Positions 33,773 to 42,323 of a stretch of 64,000 bases of DNA are shown here, one piece after another; the stretch's first letter is position 1; each line of letters starts with the position of its first letter. The position numbers and the translations under genes were made by a program. Under the pieces are notes generated by a model. That model worked only from the letters and a program-made list of their open reading frames with translations. It had not been told where the DNA came from and did no database searches. Source of the stretch: Nocardioides massiliensis (GTDB lineage: Bacteria > Actinomycetota > Actinomycetes > Propionibacteriales > Nocardioidaceae); contig NZ_JAUSQM010000001.1 of the NCBI RefSeq assembly GCF_030811215.1, forward strand, positions 1,054,001-1,118,000, in the 5' to 3' direction.

Positions 33773-34744
33773 GTGATCGACTTCTTCGTTTCCATCGGCA
33801 GCTTCATCATCACGCCGCTGTACTGGATCACCTCGGTGGTGCTGGTCGGGTTCCACAACCTGCTGAGCAACGTGATGGATCCGGCCGGTGGTGCGTCCTG
33901 GGCACTGTCGATCGTCGGGTTGACGCTGGTGATCCGCGCCGCGCTGATCCCGCTGTTCGTCAAGCAGATCAAGAGCTCGCGCAACATGCAGCTGCTGCAG
34001 CCGCGGGTCAAGGAGCTGCAGAACAAGTACAAGCACGACCGGGAGCGTCTCGCCCAGGAGACGATGAAGCTCTACAAGGACACGGGCACGAACCCGTTCG
34101 CGTCCTGTCTGCCGATCCTGCTGCAGATGCCGATCTTCCTCGCGCTGTTCCGGCTCCTCAACGAGGCGGCCAACGGCCGTCCGAAGGGCATCTTGAGCCA
34201 GGAGCAGGCGACGCAGTTCGGTGAGGCCACGCTGTTCGGCGGCCGGATCGCTGACACCTTCCTGCGTGCCGACGGTGATGTCACGGTCATGCTGCTCGCG
34301 GCGGTACTGGTGGTGGCGATGACGGCCACGACGTTCCTGACCCAGCGCCAGCTGATGAGCAAGAACATGCCGGCCGACGCCATGACCGGTCCGTACGCCC
34401 AGCAGCAGAAGATGCTGCTCTACATCCTCCCGCTGGTCTTCGCCGTCGGCGGCGTCGCGTTCCCCATCGGTGTCCTCCTGTACTGGACCACGTCGAACCT
34501 GTGGACCATGGCCCAGCAGTTCTACGTCATCCGCCGCAACCCCGCTCCGGGTACGCCGGCGGCGAAGGCGAAGGCCGACCGCGACGCCGCGAAGGCGGCA
34601 CGCAAGGGCATCGCACCGGGCGCAGCTGGCACGGCGGCCGGCGAGGTGGCCACCGCGGTCGAGGAGGCGCCGCGTCCCGCACGCGTCCAGCCGAAGAAGG
34701 CGCCGCGCAGCCAGCGCAAGTCCGGCGGCGGCAAGAAGAAGTAG
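33773..34744 (+). CDS. yidC: Membrane protein insertase YidC
   Basis: Oxa1/YidC insertase for Sec-dependent and independent membrane proteins. 323 residues, the Gram-positive form without the large periplasmic domain. Five membrane segments; the core has SWALSIVGLTLVIRAALIPLF with the conserved Arg of the hydrophilic groove, NPFASCLPILLQMPIFLALF, and a conserved end GVLLYWTTSNLWTMAQQ. A long Lys/Ala/Pro-rich tail (about 260-323) probably contacts ribosomes. GTG start immediately after yidD. Confidence 0.97.
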   Translation: MIDFFVSIGSFIITPLYWITSVVLVGFHNLLSNVMDPAGGASWALSIVGLTLVIRAALIPLFVKQIKSSRNMQLLQPRVKELQNKYKHDRERLAQETMKLYKDTGTNPFASCLPILLQMPIFLALFRLLNEAANGRPKGILSQEQATQFGEATLFGGRIADTFLRADGDVTVMLLAAVLVVAMTATTFLTQRQLMSKNMPADAMTGPYAQQQKMLLYILPLVFAVGGVAFPIGVLLYWTTSNLWTMAQQFYVIRRNPAPGTPAAKAKADRDAAKAARKGIAPGAAGTAAGEVATAVEEAPRPARVQPKKAPRSQRKSGGGKKK

Positions 34745-34749
34745 ACCCC

Positions 34750-34767
34750 GCGCGGCTTCGGCCGCGC
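34750..34767 (+). terminator. UUCG-loop hairpin between yidC and khpB
   Basis: GCGCGGC and GCCGCGC pair around a TTCG tetraloop, 6 nt after the yidC stop. No T-run follows, so it is more likely an attenuator or RNA-stability hairpin than a full stop. Confidence 0.5.
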
Positions 34768-34830
34768 ACGCGCACGAGCGCGAGGCGAGACAGCCGGCGG
34801 TGGCGCCGACGAGCGACAGGAGAAGCAGAC

Positions 34831-35376
34831 GTGAACGAGACCGAGACCGTGGAGCCCGGGACGGCGGACGCCGGGGCACCTGACGCGGGCGGGCCGGTGG
34901 AGAACCGGTCGGCGAAGATCGAGCGCCTCGAGAACGAGGGCGACATCGCCGCCGACTACCTCGAGGAGCTCCTGGACATCGCCGACCTCGACGGCGACCT
35001 GGACATGGACGTCGAGGGCGACCGCGCGCTGGTCTCGATCGTGGGCGCGGACCTCACGCACCTCGTCGGTCGGGAAGGCGAGGTGCTCGAAGCACTGCAG
35101 GAGCTCACCCGGCTCGCTGTCTACCGCGAGACCGGCGAGCGTTCGCGGCTGATGCTCGACATCTCCGGCTATCGGGCCAACCGGCGGTCGACCCTGGAGG
35201 CGCTGGCGGCGGAGCAGGTTGCCGCGGTGCGGGAGTCGGGTGAGCCCGTTCACCTCGAGCCGATGTCGCCCTTCGAGCGGAAGGTCGTTCACGACGCCGT
35301 CGCGGCCGCGGGGCTGCGGTCGGAGTCCGAGGGCACCGACCGCCGCCGGCACGTGGTGATCCTGCCGGCGGACTGA
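34831..35376 (+). CDS. khpB: Jag/KhpB-type R3H and KH domain RNA-binding protein
   Basis: RNA-binding protein, usually a partner of KhpA, affecting elongation-division balance in firmicutes. 181 residues: an acidic N-terminus (about 1-55), the KH domain (about 55-110, with the GREG loop in HLVGREGEVLEALQELTRLAV) and the R3H domain (about 115-181, RRSTLEALAAEQVAAV and MSPFERKVVHDAVA). The Jag-N domain of firmicutes is absent, as usual in actinobacteria. GTG at 34831 has AGGAG 10 nt before it. rsmG starts 2 bp after its stop. Confidence 0.93.
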   Translation: MNETETVEPGTADAGAPDAGGPVENRSAKIERLENEGDIAADYLEELLDIADLDGDLDMDVEGDRALVSIVGADLTHLVGREGEVLEALQELTRLAVYRETGERSRLMLDISGYRANRRSTLEALAAEQVAAVRESGEPVHLEPMSPFERKVVHDAVAAAGLRSESEGTDRRRHVVILPAD

Positions 35377-35378
35377 CC

Positions 35379-36035
35379 GTGTCCGACGACGTTTCACGTG
35401 AAACGCCCCCCGTGCCGTTCGCGGCACGGGGGGTGTTTGCTGACCGGCTTCCGTTGGCCGAGCGGTACGTCGAATGGCTTGCCGGCGCCGGCACGGTGCG
35501 CGGGCTCCTCGGTCCCCGCGAGGTCCCGCGCCTGTGGGAGCGGCACGTGCTGAACTGTGCGCCGCTGGGCGAGGCGATCAGGCGCGACGCGACGGTCGCC
35601 GACCTCGGGAGTGGTGCCGGCCTCCCGGGGCTGGTCCTGGCGTTGGCGCGACCCGACCTCTCCGTGACCCTCGTCGAGCCACTCTTGCGCCGCACCGTGT
35701 TCCTTCAGGAAGTGGTCGACGACCTTGGGCTCGCCAACGTCGAGGTGGTGCGCGGCCGTGCGGAGGAACTGCACGGTGCGCGCACGTTCGACGTGGTCAC
35801 CTCCCGCGCACTCGCCCCGCTGGGTCGCCTGCTCGGATGGTCCTGGCCGCTGGTCGCACCGGGTGGCTGTGTGCTTGCGCTCAAGGGGTCCTCGGCCGAA
35901 GAGGAGATCGCCGGGTCCCTGAAGGAGCTGCGCAAGCACCGGATTGCCGCAGAGGCGGTCGAGGTCGTGGAGCTGGGTGGCAGCGAGGGCGTTCCCACGG
36001 TGCGGGCGATCCGCGTCGTGCGCTCCGGGCGCTGA
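35379..36035 (+). CDS. rsmG: 16S rRNA m7G527 methyltransferase RsmG (GidB)
   Basis: SAM-dependent methyltransferase modifying G527 of 16S rRNA; its loss causes low-level streptomycin resistance. 218 residues with the SAM-binding motif VADLGSGAGLPGLVLALARP, WERHVLNCAPL before it and VTSRALAPLGRLLGW after. The N-terminal VSRET is encoded by a perfect parS site inside the gene, a known feature of rsmG in this position. GTG start 2 bp after khpB. Confidence 0.96.
   Translation: MSDDVSRETPPVPFAARGVFADRLPLAERYVEWLAGAGTVRGLLGPREVPRLWERHVLNCAPLGEAIRRDATVADLGSGAGLPGLVLALARPDLSVTLVEPLLRRTVFLQEVVDDLGLANVEVVRGRAEELHGARTFDVVTSRALAPLGRLLGWSWPLVAPGGCVLALKGSSAEEEIAGSLKELRKHRIAAEAVEVVELGGSEGVPTVRAIRVVRSGR
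35391..35404. promoter_or_regulatory. parS site 1, inside rsmG
   Basis: GTTTCACGTGAAAC, the perfect 14-bp ParB-binding palindrome, lies in the first codons of rsmG. It is conserved there because its coding sense, VSRET, is tolerated. It serves as a nucleation point for ParB spreading near the origin. Confidence 0.97.
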
Positions 36036-36199
36036 GTCCCCCGACACCCGGTCGACGCCGTCGAGGGGATATGCCGCGGACGACCCGGTTGCCCGATTCA
36101 TCCACAGGCAGATTCCCCGGACCACGCGGGGTTTCGCGAGTTCTCCCCAGGCGCATCCACAGACGTCGTGTGGGCGCCGCTACCGGTTGGGAGCGGGCC

Positions 36200-36213
36200 G
36201 TTTCACGTGAAAC
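36200..36213. promoter_or_regulatory. parS site 2, upstream of parA
   Basis: Second perfect GTTTCACGTGAAAC, in the 272-bp gap between rsmG and parA, 95 bp before the parA start. It may also allow ParB to affect parAB expression. Confidence 0.97.
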
Positions 36214-36307
36214 ACTCCTCCGGTGCCCCGGCCCCGCCGGCGGTGCGAGGGTCGAGAGCGGCGGGCACGTCCGACCGCAATCCGGTGAGCAAGGCAGGGA
36301 GTCCCAG

Positions 36308-37336
36308 GTGGAACGTCAGCGCAACGAGCTGGACGCACGTCAGTTCGGTCCGCACCCGGCACCCGGCCCCGGGGTCCGCACCGCGGCTGACTACGCGGGC
36401 CACGGCGCCGGTCTCGGGGATGCCAGCACGCCCCTGGCGCGATCGGTCGAGCAGGAGCTCCTGGTCCGCAAGGGGCTGCGTACCCGGGCGCCGCTGCCGC
36501 GCCCGAACCGGACGCGCACGATGGTGGTCGCCAACCAGAAGGGCGGCGTCGGCAAAACGACAACCACGGTGAACATGGGTGCTGCGCTCGCCCAGCAGGG
36601 ATTGCGCGTGCTCGTCATCGACCTCGACCCACAGGGCAACGCCTCGACCGCCCTCGGCATCGAGCACCGCCGCGGCACGCCGTCGATCTACGACGCCGTG
36701 ATCGAGGAGCGCCCGCTGACCGAGATCGTGCAACCGTGCGCGGAGATCCCGGACCTGTACGTCGCACCCGCCACGATCGACCTTGCCGGCGCCGAGATCG
36801 AGCTGGTGAGCCTCGTCGCTCGGGAGTCACGGCTGCGCAAGGCAATCGCCGCCTACCTTGACCAGGTCCCAGCGGACGAGCGCTTCGACTTCGTCCTCAT
36901 CGACTGCCCGCCCTCGCTCGGTCTGCTCACCTTGAACGCCCTCGTCGCCGGAGAGGAGATGCTGATCCCGATCCAGGCGGAGTACTACGCCCTCGAGGGG
37001 CTCGGCCAGCTGATCGAGACTGTCGACATGGTCAAGGCCCACCTCAACCCGCACCTGCGGATCTCCACGATCCTGCTGACGATGTACGACGGCCGTACGC
37101 GGCTCGCGGCGGGCGTGGGCGACGAGGTGCGGTCGCACTTCGGGGACCAGGTGCTCAAGACGGTGATCCCCCGCTCGGTGCGGGTCTCCGAGGCGCCGAG
37201 CTATGCCCAGACGGTGATGACCTACGACCCGGGGTCGCCCGGAGCGCTCAGCTACTGGGAGGCGGCGCGCGAGATGGTGCACAAGGACGTGGCTCCTTCC
37301 AATACGGCAGACAGCGAGAGTGGGGAGACGTCATGA
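36308..37336 (+). CDS. parA: Chromosome partition ATPase ParA (Soj)
   Basis: Walker-type ATPase that moves ParB-parS complexes. 342 residues. The deviant Walker A motif [17 protein letters not shown] includes the signature Lys; [16 protein letters not shown] and [18 protein letters not shown] are the other nucleotide-site motifs. An unconserved tail of about 75 residues precedes the core. GTG at 36308 is chosen since GGGAG stands 7 nt before it; the frame is open far upstream through the parS site and rsmG shadow. Overlaps parB by 4 bp (ATGA). Confidence 0.96.
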   Translation: MERQRNELDARQFGPHPAPGPGVRTAADYAGHGAGLGDASTPLARSVEQELLVRKGLRTRAPLPRPNRTRTMVVANQKGGVGKTTTTVNMGAALAQQGLRVLVIDLDPQGNASTALGIEHRRGTPSIYDAVIEERPLTEIVQPCAEIPDLYVAPATIDLAGAEIELVSLVARESRLRKAIAAYLDQVPADERFDFVLIDCPPSLGLLTLNALVAGEEMLIPIQAEYYALEGLGQLIETVDMVKAHLNPHLRISTILLTMYDGRTRLAAGVGDEVRSHFGDQVLKTVIPRSVRVSEAPSYAQTVMTYDPGSPGALSYWEAAREMVHKDVAPSNTADSESGETS

Positions 37337-38337
37337 CGAACAAGCCGGCCCGACGCGGTCTCGGCCGCGGACTGGGCTCCCTCATCCCCACGGCACCCGA
37401 GCCGGCCCCGGTCTCGCCCAGCCCAGACGTACGGGACGAGACACCGGACCCCGCCGCCGGCGCGCCGGACGGCGCCCCTGGTGCCGGTCCGTCGCCCGCC
37501 GTGCCGGCGACGACGATCGGCGCGTACTTCGCCGAGCTCCCCGTCGCCGACATCCGGCCCAACCCGCGCCAGCCGCGCCAGGTCTTCGACGAGGACGCGA
37601 TGGCCGAGCTGGTGCACTCGGTGCGCGAGATCGGTCTCCTGCAGCCGGTCGTCGTGCGGCCGATCGAGGGGGAGGACCACCCCTACGAGCTCATCATGGG
37701 TGAGCGGCGCTGGCGTGCGACCCAGGAGGCCGGCCTGGAGACGATCCCGGCCATCGTGCGCGAGACCGGCGACGACGACATGCTGCGCGACGCGCTGCTG
37801 GAGAACCTCCACCGCTCCCAGCTCAACGCGCTCGAGGAGGCGGCCGCCTACCAGCAGCTCCTCGACGACTTCGGGTGCACGCACGACGAGCTGGCCCAAC
37901 GCATCGGCCGCAGCCGCCCGCAGATCTCCAACACGCTGCGGCTGCTCCGCCTCTCCCCGGCCGTGCAGCGCCGCGTCGCCGCCGGGGTGCTGTCGGCCGG
38001 CCACGCGCGCGCGCTGCTTGCCGTCGAGGACGCCGACATCCAGGACCGCCTCGCGGCTCGGGTCGTGGCGGAGGGCATCTCCGTGCGCGGTCTGGAGGAG
38101 ATCGTCGCCGTCGGGGACGCCGGGTCCGGCGCGACCGGGTCGGTGCGTCGGGCTCGGCCCACCGCACCCGGCCTGACGGAGATCGCCGACCGGCTCTCCG
38201 ATCGGTTGGAGACCCGCGTGAAGGTCGACCTCGGCAAGCGCAAGGGGAAGATCACCGTCGAGTTCGCCTCGATGGCTGACCTCCAGCGCATCATCGACAT
38301 CCTCGACCCGCGCAACCGCACGGACCGGCCGATCTAG
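37333..38337 (+). CDS. parB: Chromosome partition protein ParB (Spo0J)
   Basis: CTP-dependent clamp that loads at parS and spreads. 334 residues. The CTP-binding part has [18 protein letters not shown] and [13 protein letters not shown]; the adjacent [19 protein letters not shown] and the helix-turn-helix [12 protein letters not shown]-like [22 protein letters not shown] bind parS; the C-terminal dimer domain is [15 protein letters not shown]. The ATG overlaps the parA stop. Two parS sites lie within 2 kb upstream. Confidence 0.97.
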   Translation: MTNKPARRGLGRGLGSLIPTAPEPAPVSPSPDVRDETPDPAAGAPDGAPGAGPSPAVPATTIGAYFAELPVADIRPNPRQPRQVFDEDAMAELVHSVREIGLLQPVVVRPIEGEDHPYELIMGERRWRATQEAGLETIPAIVRETGDDDMLRDALLENLHRSQLNALEEAAAYQQLLDDFGCTHDELAQRIGRSRPQISNTLRLLRLSPAVQRRVAAGVLSAGHARALLAVEDADIQDRLAARVVAEGISVRGLEEIVAVGDAGSGATGSVRRARPTAPGLTEIADRLSDRLETRVKVDLGKRKGKITVEFASMADLQRIIDILDPRNRTDRPI

Positions 38338-38437
38338 CGACCTCTCCACAAGTCGCTAGACCGATTAAGTGACTTAGCAATAAGTCGACAAAAGGTCTAA
38401 TCGACCGAGCGGCGCTCTGCCGGGCCGAGCCGCGGCG
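38338..38437. terminator. AT-rich convergent intergenic with GNRA-loop hairpin
   Basis: 100 bp between parB and plsC, clearly richer in A and T than its surroundings at 38340-38400. GACTTA-GCAA-TAAGTC (38371-38386) is a perfect 6-bp stem closed by a GNRA tetraloop, overlapping a TAAGTGACTTA palindrome (38366-38376), and GACAAAA follows. It probably ends transcription from one or both sides. Confidence 0.45.
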
Positions 38438-39205
38438 CTACTTCGTGCGCTTGGCGGCGCGCTTCGCCGCGCGTTCCCGCAGCTCGGCGGCGTCGAGCTC
38501 CTTCGCCTGCTCCGGCGTCGGCGCCGATCCCCCCAGCCGAGCGGGCAGCCACCAGGATCCCGGCGGCTGCTCCTGCGCCGGGTAGGCCGCGATCGTGTCG
38601 TCGAGGAGCCGCGCCATCGTCGCCTTCAGCTCGGCGGTCTCGGCCACGGCGTTCTCCCCGGTGGGGTGCAGCGGGTCACCGACAGTGACCGCGATGGTCT
38701 TGCCGCGGCTGAAGTCCTTGGGGTGGTCCTTGGTCATGATGCGCTGCGAGCCCCACAGGATCAGCGGGATCAGCGGCACCTCGGCCTCCGCAGCCAGACG
38801 GACGGCGCCGGACTTGAGGTCCTTGATCTCGAAGGAGCGCGAGATGGTCGCCTCCGGGAACACCCCCACGACCTCGCCGCGACGCAGGTAGTCCACCGCG
38901 TTGCGGTAGGAGGCCACGCCCTCGGACCGGTCGACCGAGATGTGGTGGTAGGACCGCATGAGCGGGCCCGACACGGGGTGGTCGAAGGTCTCGCGCTTGG
39001 CCATGAACCGCACCAGCCGACGCGACGGGTGGGCGCCGTACCCCGCCATGATGAAGTCGAGGTAGGAGATGTGGTTGATCGCGAGCACTGCACCGCCCGT
39101 GCGCGGCACGTTCTCCTGCCCGCTGATCTGGAAGCGGAAGTCCATCGCCTTGAACCAGGCGAGACCGGTCAGGATGGTGGCGCGGTACGGCAGATCGAGC
39201 GGCAT
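38438..39205 (-). CDS. 1-acyl-glycerol-3-phosphate acyltransferase (PlsC-like)
   Basis: Phospholipid acyltransferase that makes phosphatidic acid. 255 residues with the family blocks: block I INHISYLDF (HX4D), block II region RETFDHPVSG, block III FPEATIS (with Glu/Pro) and block IV near VPLIPLILWG. The N-terminus is hydrophobic enough for membrane association. The tail ends in RAAKRAAKRTK, basic and lipid-facing. It runs opposite to parB and 34 bp before (in transcription: after) the ligase gene, so the two form a unit. Confidence 0.92.
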   Translation of the reverse strand: MPLDLPYRATILTGLAWFKAMDFRFQISGQENVPRTGGAVLAINHISYLDFIMAGYGAHPSRRLVRFMAKRETFDHPVSGPLMRSYHHISVDRSEGVASYRNAVDYLRRGEVVGVFPEATISRSFEIKDLKSGAVRLAAEAEVPLIPLILWGSQRIMTKDHPKDFSRGKTIAVTVGDPLHPTGENAVAETAELKATMARLLDDTIAAYPAQEQPPGSWWLPARLGGSAPTPEQAKELDAAELRERAAKRAAKRTK

Positions 39206-39239
39206 GGGACGTCCTCGGCGGGAAGTGTGGTGGAGCAGG

Positions 39240-40253
39240 TCAGCTGGGGCCAGTCTGACAGCGATCCACCGCGCGCCGCGCCAGCCGGGCGACGACCTCG
39301 CCCAGGTCGAGGCCGGCCGCCTGCGCCGCGAGCGGCACCGTGGAGGTCTCGGTGAGTCCGGGAGCGACGTTGACCTCGAGGAACCACACGGTGCCGTCGG
39401 CGTCGATGATCAGGTCCGAGCGCGAGACGTCGCGCAGTCCGAGCGCCGTGTGGGCGGTGAGGGCGGCCTGGGCGCACGCCGCCGCCACGTCGTCGTCGAG
39501 CTTCGCCGGAACGCTGAACTTCGTGCTGCCGGCGGTGTAGCGCGCCGTGTAGTCGTAGACCCCGCCGTCGGGCTCGATGCCGACCGCGGGCAGTGCCCAG
39601 GGTGCGCCGCCGTCGTCGACCACCGCGACCGCGACCTCCATGCCTGGGATGAAGCGCTCCACGAGCGCGGTGGTGCCGTAGGCGAACGCGCTCACCATCG
39701 CTCCGGGAAGCTCGGCGGCGTCGTGCACGACCGATGCCCCGAGCGCTGAGCCGCCCTTGGCGGGCTTCACCATCAGGGGCAGGCCCAGGCGGCGTACGAG
39801 GGCGTCCATGACCGCAGTGGCGCCGAGCTCGCGGAACGTCTCGTGCGGGAGCGCGACGCCGGGAGGGACGTTCAACCCGGCGCGGGCGACGACCGACTTG
39901 GCGACGGGCTTGTCGAAGGCCACCCGGCACGCAGCGGGTCGGGACCCGACGTAGGGCAGGTCGAGCAGCTCCAGCACCTCGCGGATCGCACCGTCCTCAC
40001 CGGACTCGCCGTGCAGCAGCGGCACCACGCAGGCCGGCGGGTGCTCGGCGAGCGCGGGCAGCAGCGAGGCGTCGACGTCGCGCTCCTCGACCTCCACACC
40101 GATGGCCCGCATCGCCTCGGCGACCCGACGCCCCGAGCGCAGCGAGACGTCCCGCTCGTGGGACAGCCCGCCGGCCAGGACGACGACCCGGCCCGCGAGC
40201 GCGGGTGCCGGGGTGCTGGTCGGGTCGGGTACGGCGTCGGGGGTGGCGGTCAT
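39240..40253 (-). CDS. D-Ala-D-Ala ligase-type ATP-grasp enzyme
   Basis: ATP-grasp ligase joining two amino acids, probably D-alanine for peptidoglycan. 337 residues: VVVLAGGLSHERDVSLRSG at the N-terminus, VVPLLHGESGEDGAI, the ATP-grasp lysine/glycine loop VKPAKGGSALGASVV and the metal-binding end FLEVNVAPGLTETSTVPL. ATG at 40253 has CCAGGAG 7 nt upstream. It may be the main Ddl or a paralogue, since actinobacteria often have ddl elsewhere beside murF. Position between plsC and an aminotransferase is conserved in other actinobacterial origins. Confidence 0.85.
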   Translation of the reverse strand: MTATPDAVPDPTSTPAPALAGRVVVLAGGLSHERDVSLRSGRRVAEAMRAIGVEVEERDVDASLLPALAEHPPACVVPLLHGESGEDGAIREVLELLDLPYVGSRPAACRVAFDKPVAKSVVARAGLNVPPGVALPHETFRELGATAVMDALVRRLGLPLMVKPAKGGSALGASVVHDAAELPGAMVSAFAYGTTALVERFIPGMEVAVAVVDDGGAPWALPAVGIEPDGGVYDYTARYTAGSTKFSVPAKLDDDVAAACAQAALTAHTALGLRDVSRSDLIIDADGTVWFLEVNVAPGLTETSTVPLAAQAAGLDLGEVVARLARRAVDRCQTGPS

Positions 40254-40299
40254 CGCGGACTCCTGGCGGTCGGTCGCCGGTCGAGGAAGGGGCTGGGGC

Positions 40300-41631
40300 T
40301 CAGGTGAGGTCGGTCGAGGGCGACTCGTAGTCGCTGCGGGCCGGCAGCCCACGGCCGCCGGTCGGGTCGGTCACCGCGCCGAAGGTCTCGCGCAGCTCCA
40401 TCTCAGCCTCGAGCACACCGGCGAGACGGCGTACGCCCTCCCGGATCCGGTCGGGGTCGGGGTAGCAGTAGGACAACCGCATGCTCGAGCTGCCGAAGCC
40501 GTCGGCGAAGAACGCCGTGCCCGGCACGTAGGCGACCCGCGCTGTGACGGCCCGCGGCAGCATCAGCTTCGCGTCGATGCCGGGCGGGAGCGTCAGCCAG
40601 ACGTAGAAGCCGCCGTCGGGCACGTTCCACTGGCATGCGGCGGGCATCAGGTCGCTGAGTGCCTCGACCATCGCGTCGCGGCGCTCGCGATACATCTCCC
40701 GGAACTGCTTGATCTGTCCCTGCCAGTCGTGGCGGGACAGGTAGGCCGACACCGCCATCTGGGAGAACTGCGGGGGGCACAGGGTCGCCGACTCCTGCGC
40801 CAGCACCAGCTTCTCGCGCACGGCGTGCGGGGCCAGCGCCCAGCCGACCCGGAAGCCCGGCGCGAACGTCTTCGAGAACGACCCGAGGTAGATGACGCCC
40901 TCGGACTCGTCGGCGCGCAGCGCGCGGTAGGGCTCGCGGTCGAAGCCGAGCAGCCCGTAGGGGTTGTCCTCGAGCACGAGGATGTCGGCCTCGCGGCAGA
41001 TCTCGAGGATCTCGGGGCGTCGCTCCGGGCTCATGCTGACGCCGGCGGGGTTGTGGTAGTTCGGGATCGTGTAGAGGAACTTGATGGTCTTGCCCGCGGC
41101 CTTCGTCGCCATGATGGCCTGGCGCAGCGCCTCGGGCACCAGACCGTCGGCGTCCATCTCGGCGTGGACGATGTCGCACTCGTAGGCGCGGAAGACGCCG
41201 AGCGCGCCGACGTACGACGGAGCCTCGCAGATCACCACGTCGCCGGGATCGCAGAAGATCCGGGTGACCAGGTCGACCGCCTGCTGGGAGCCGACCGTGA
41301 CGACCACGTCGTCGGGATGCGCCTCGATGCCCTCGAGCGCCATCACCGAGCAGATCTGCTCACGCAGCTCCGGCACGCCCTGGCCGGAGCCGTACTGCAT
41401 CGCCACCGTGCCCTGCTCCTGCACGAGGTCGCCCAGCGCGTCGCCGACGACGTCGAGCGGCAGGCCGGAGATGTTGGGCATCCCGCCAGCGAGCGAGACC
41501 ACCTCGGGTCGCGACGCGACGGAGAACAGCGCGCGGATCTCGGATGCGGTCATCCCTCGGGTGCGCGCGGCGTAGCGATCGACGTACTGGTCGAGCCGGG
41601 TGGAGCTGCCGTGCTGGACGTCGCGGTTCAC
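40300..41631 (-). CDS. PLP-dependent aminotransferase, class I/II
   Basis: Fold-type I aminotransferase of 443 residues, similar to the 2-aminoadipate/LysN and MocR-catalytic group. Key points: SLAGGMPN at the start of the core, YGSGQGVPELREQIC, NYHNPAGVSMS, EDNPYGLLGFD and the PLP lysine in LGSFSKTFAPGFRVGW; a final Arg in MRLSYCYPD binds the substrate carboxylate. No DNA-binding domain is attached. The GTG at 41631 is supported by TACCCT (41643 to 41638, minus) ending 6 nt before it, a leaderless layout mirrored by the divergent GNAT gene. The true substrate is unknown. Confidence 0.88.
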   Translation of the reverse strand: MNRDVQHGSSTRLDQYVDRYAARTRGMTASEIRALFSVASRPEVVSLAGGMPNISGLPLDVVGDALGDLVQEQGTVAMQYGSGQGVPELREQICSVMALEGIEAHPDDVVVTVGSQQAVDLVTRIFCDPGDVVICEAPSYVGALGVFRAYECDIVHAEMDADGLVPEALRQAIMATKAAGKTIKFLYTIPNYHNPAGVSMSPERRPEILEICREADILVLEDNPYGLLGFDREPYRALRADESEGVIYLGSFSKTFAPGFRVGWALAPHAVREKLVLAQESATLCPPQFSQMAVSAYLSRHDWQGQIKQFREMYRERRDAMVEALSDLMPAACQWNVPDGGFYVWLTLPPGIDAKLMLPRAVTARVAYVPGTAFFADGFGSSSMRLSYCYPDPDRIREGVRRLAGVLEAEMELRETFGAVTDPTGGRGLPARSDYESPSTDLT

Positions 41632-41663
41632 CTTCCCAGGGTAGGCGGATCTACGATGAATGC
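41632..41663. promoter_or_regulatory. Symmetric divergent leaderless promoters
   Basis: Only 32 bp separate two divergent start codons. TACCCT (minus, 41643 to 41638) ends 6 nt before the aminotransferase GTG, and TACGAT (plus, 41652-41657) ends 6 nt before the GNAT GTG. The two -10 boxes are 8 bp apart, so the polymerases would overlap and exclude each other. Confidence 0.6.
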
Positions 41664-42323
41664 GTGGGCCGACCCCGCCGTAGGACTCCTCAACCGGGCT
41701 CGTCGAGGGCCGGGAGCCTGCGCACGCGCCCGTTGCGGGCCGCGGACCTCGAGCGGCTCGACCCGTGTGGCCCCGCCTGCGGGCTGGCCGCCTTGGACCA
41801 CACCACGCTGCTCGCGGCGATCGATGCGCACGAGGCGGCGGCGTACGTCGCGACCGGCGCCGAGTCCGACCACCTGGACCCGTACGCCCCGCTCGTCGTG
41901 CTGGCGGCACCGACCTTCGCCGCGCGCTGCGCGTGGATCCCCGGGGAGCCGAGCCCCGACGCGTGGGTCGTCCTCGGGCTGCGCACGGGTGAGCCGCGCG
42001 ACGCGGCGGTCGGGCGGATGCTGCTGCGCGCCGGCGTCTCGGGCATGCGCGGTGGTCCCGACGGGAGCCGGGTGCAGGCGGTGGAGGCCTGGGCCGGCCG
42101 AGCGGACCCGTGCGAGGGAGACGTCGGCCAGTGGCGCGAGCTCGGCTTCACCGTGGTCCGTCCGCACCCGGTCCGTCCGCGCGTGCGCGTCGACCTGCGG
42201 GCGCTGCCGGCGTGGCGCGACGGCGCGGTGCACGCCTGGGGCCGGGTGGCCGGCATCCGCGGACGACCGGCGGCCGTGCCGGAGGCTCAGCGGTCGAGCC
42301 GCTCCAGTGCTTCGCGCAGCTGA
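41664..42323 (+). CDS. GNAT-like N-acetyltransferase
   Basis: 219 residues, weakly conserved N-terminal half and a GNAT-type core: YAPLVVLAAPTFAARCAWIPGEPSPDAWVVLGLR, then PRDAAVGRMLLRAGV as the likely acetyl-CoA loop region, VQAVEAWAG and WRELGFTVVRPH. It matches the uncharacterised acetyltransferase found at this locus in other actinobacteria. GTG at 41664 is chosen for the leaderless -10 before it. The 3' end overlaps the cwlM 3' end by 37 bp (convergent). The substrate is unknown. Confidence 0.7.
   Translation: MGRPRRRTPQPGSSRAGSLRTRPLRAADLERLDPCGPACGLAALDHTTLLAAIDAHEAAAYVATGAESDHLDPYAPLVVLAAPTFAARCAWIPGEPSPDAWVVLGLRTGEPRDAAVGRMLLRAGVSGMRGGPDGSRVQAVEAWAGRADPCEGDVGQWRELGFTVVRPHPVRPRVRVDLRALPAWRDGAVHAWGRVAGIRGRPAAVPEAQRSSRSSASRS

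Noticed and set aside
34522-35427. 301-codon frame antisense to yidC/khpB
   Set aside because: Overlaps two conserved genes on the plus strand and has no recognisable domain.
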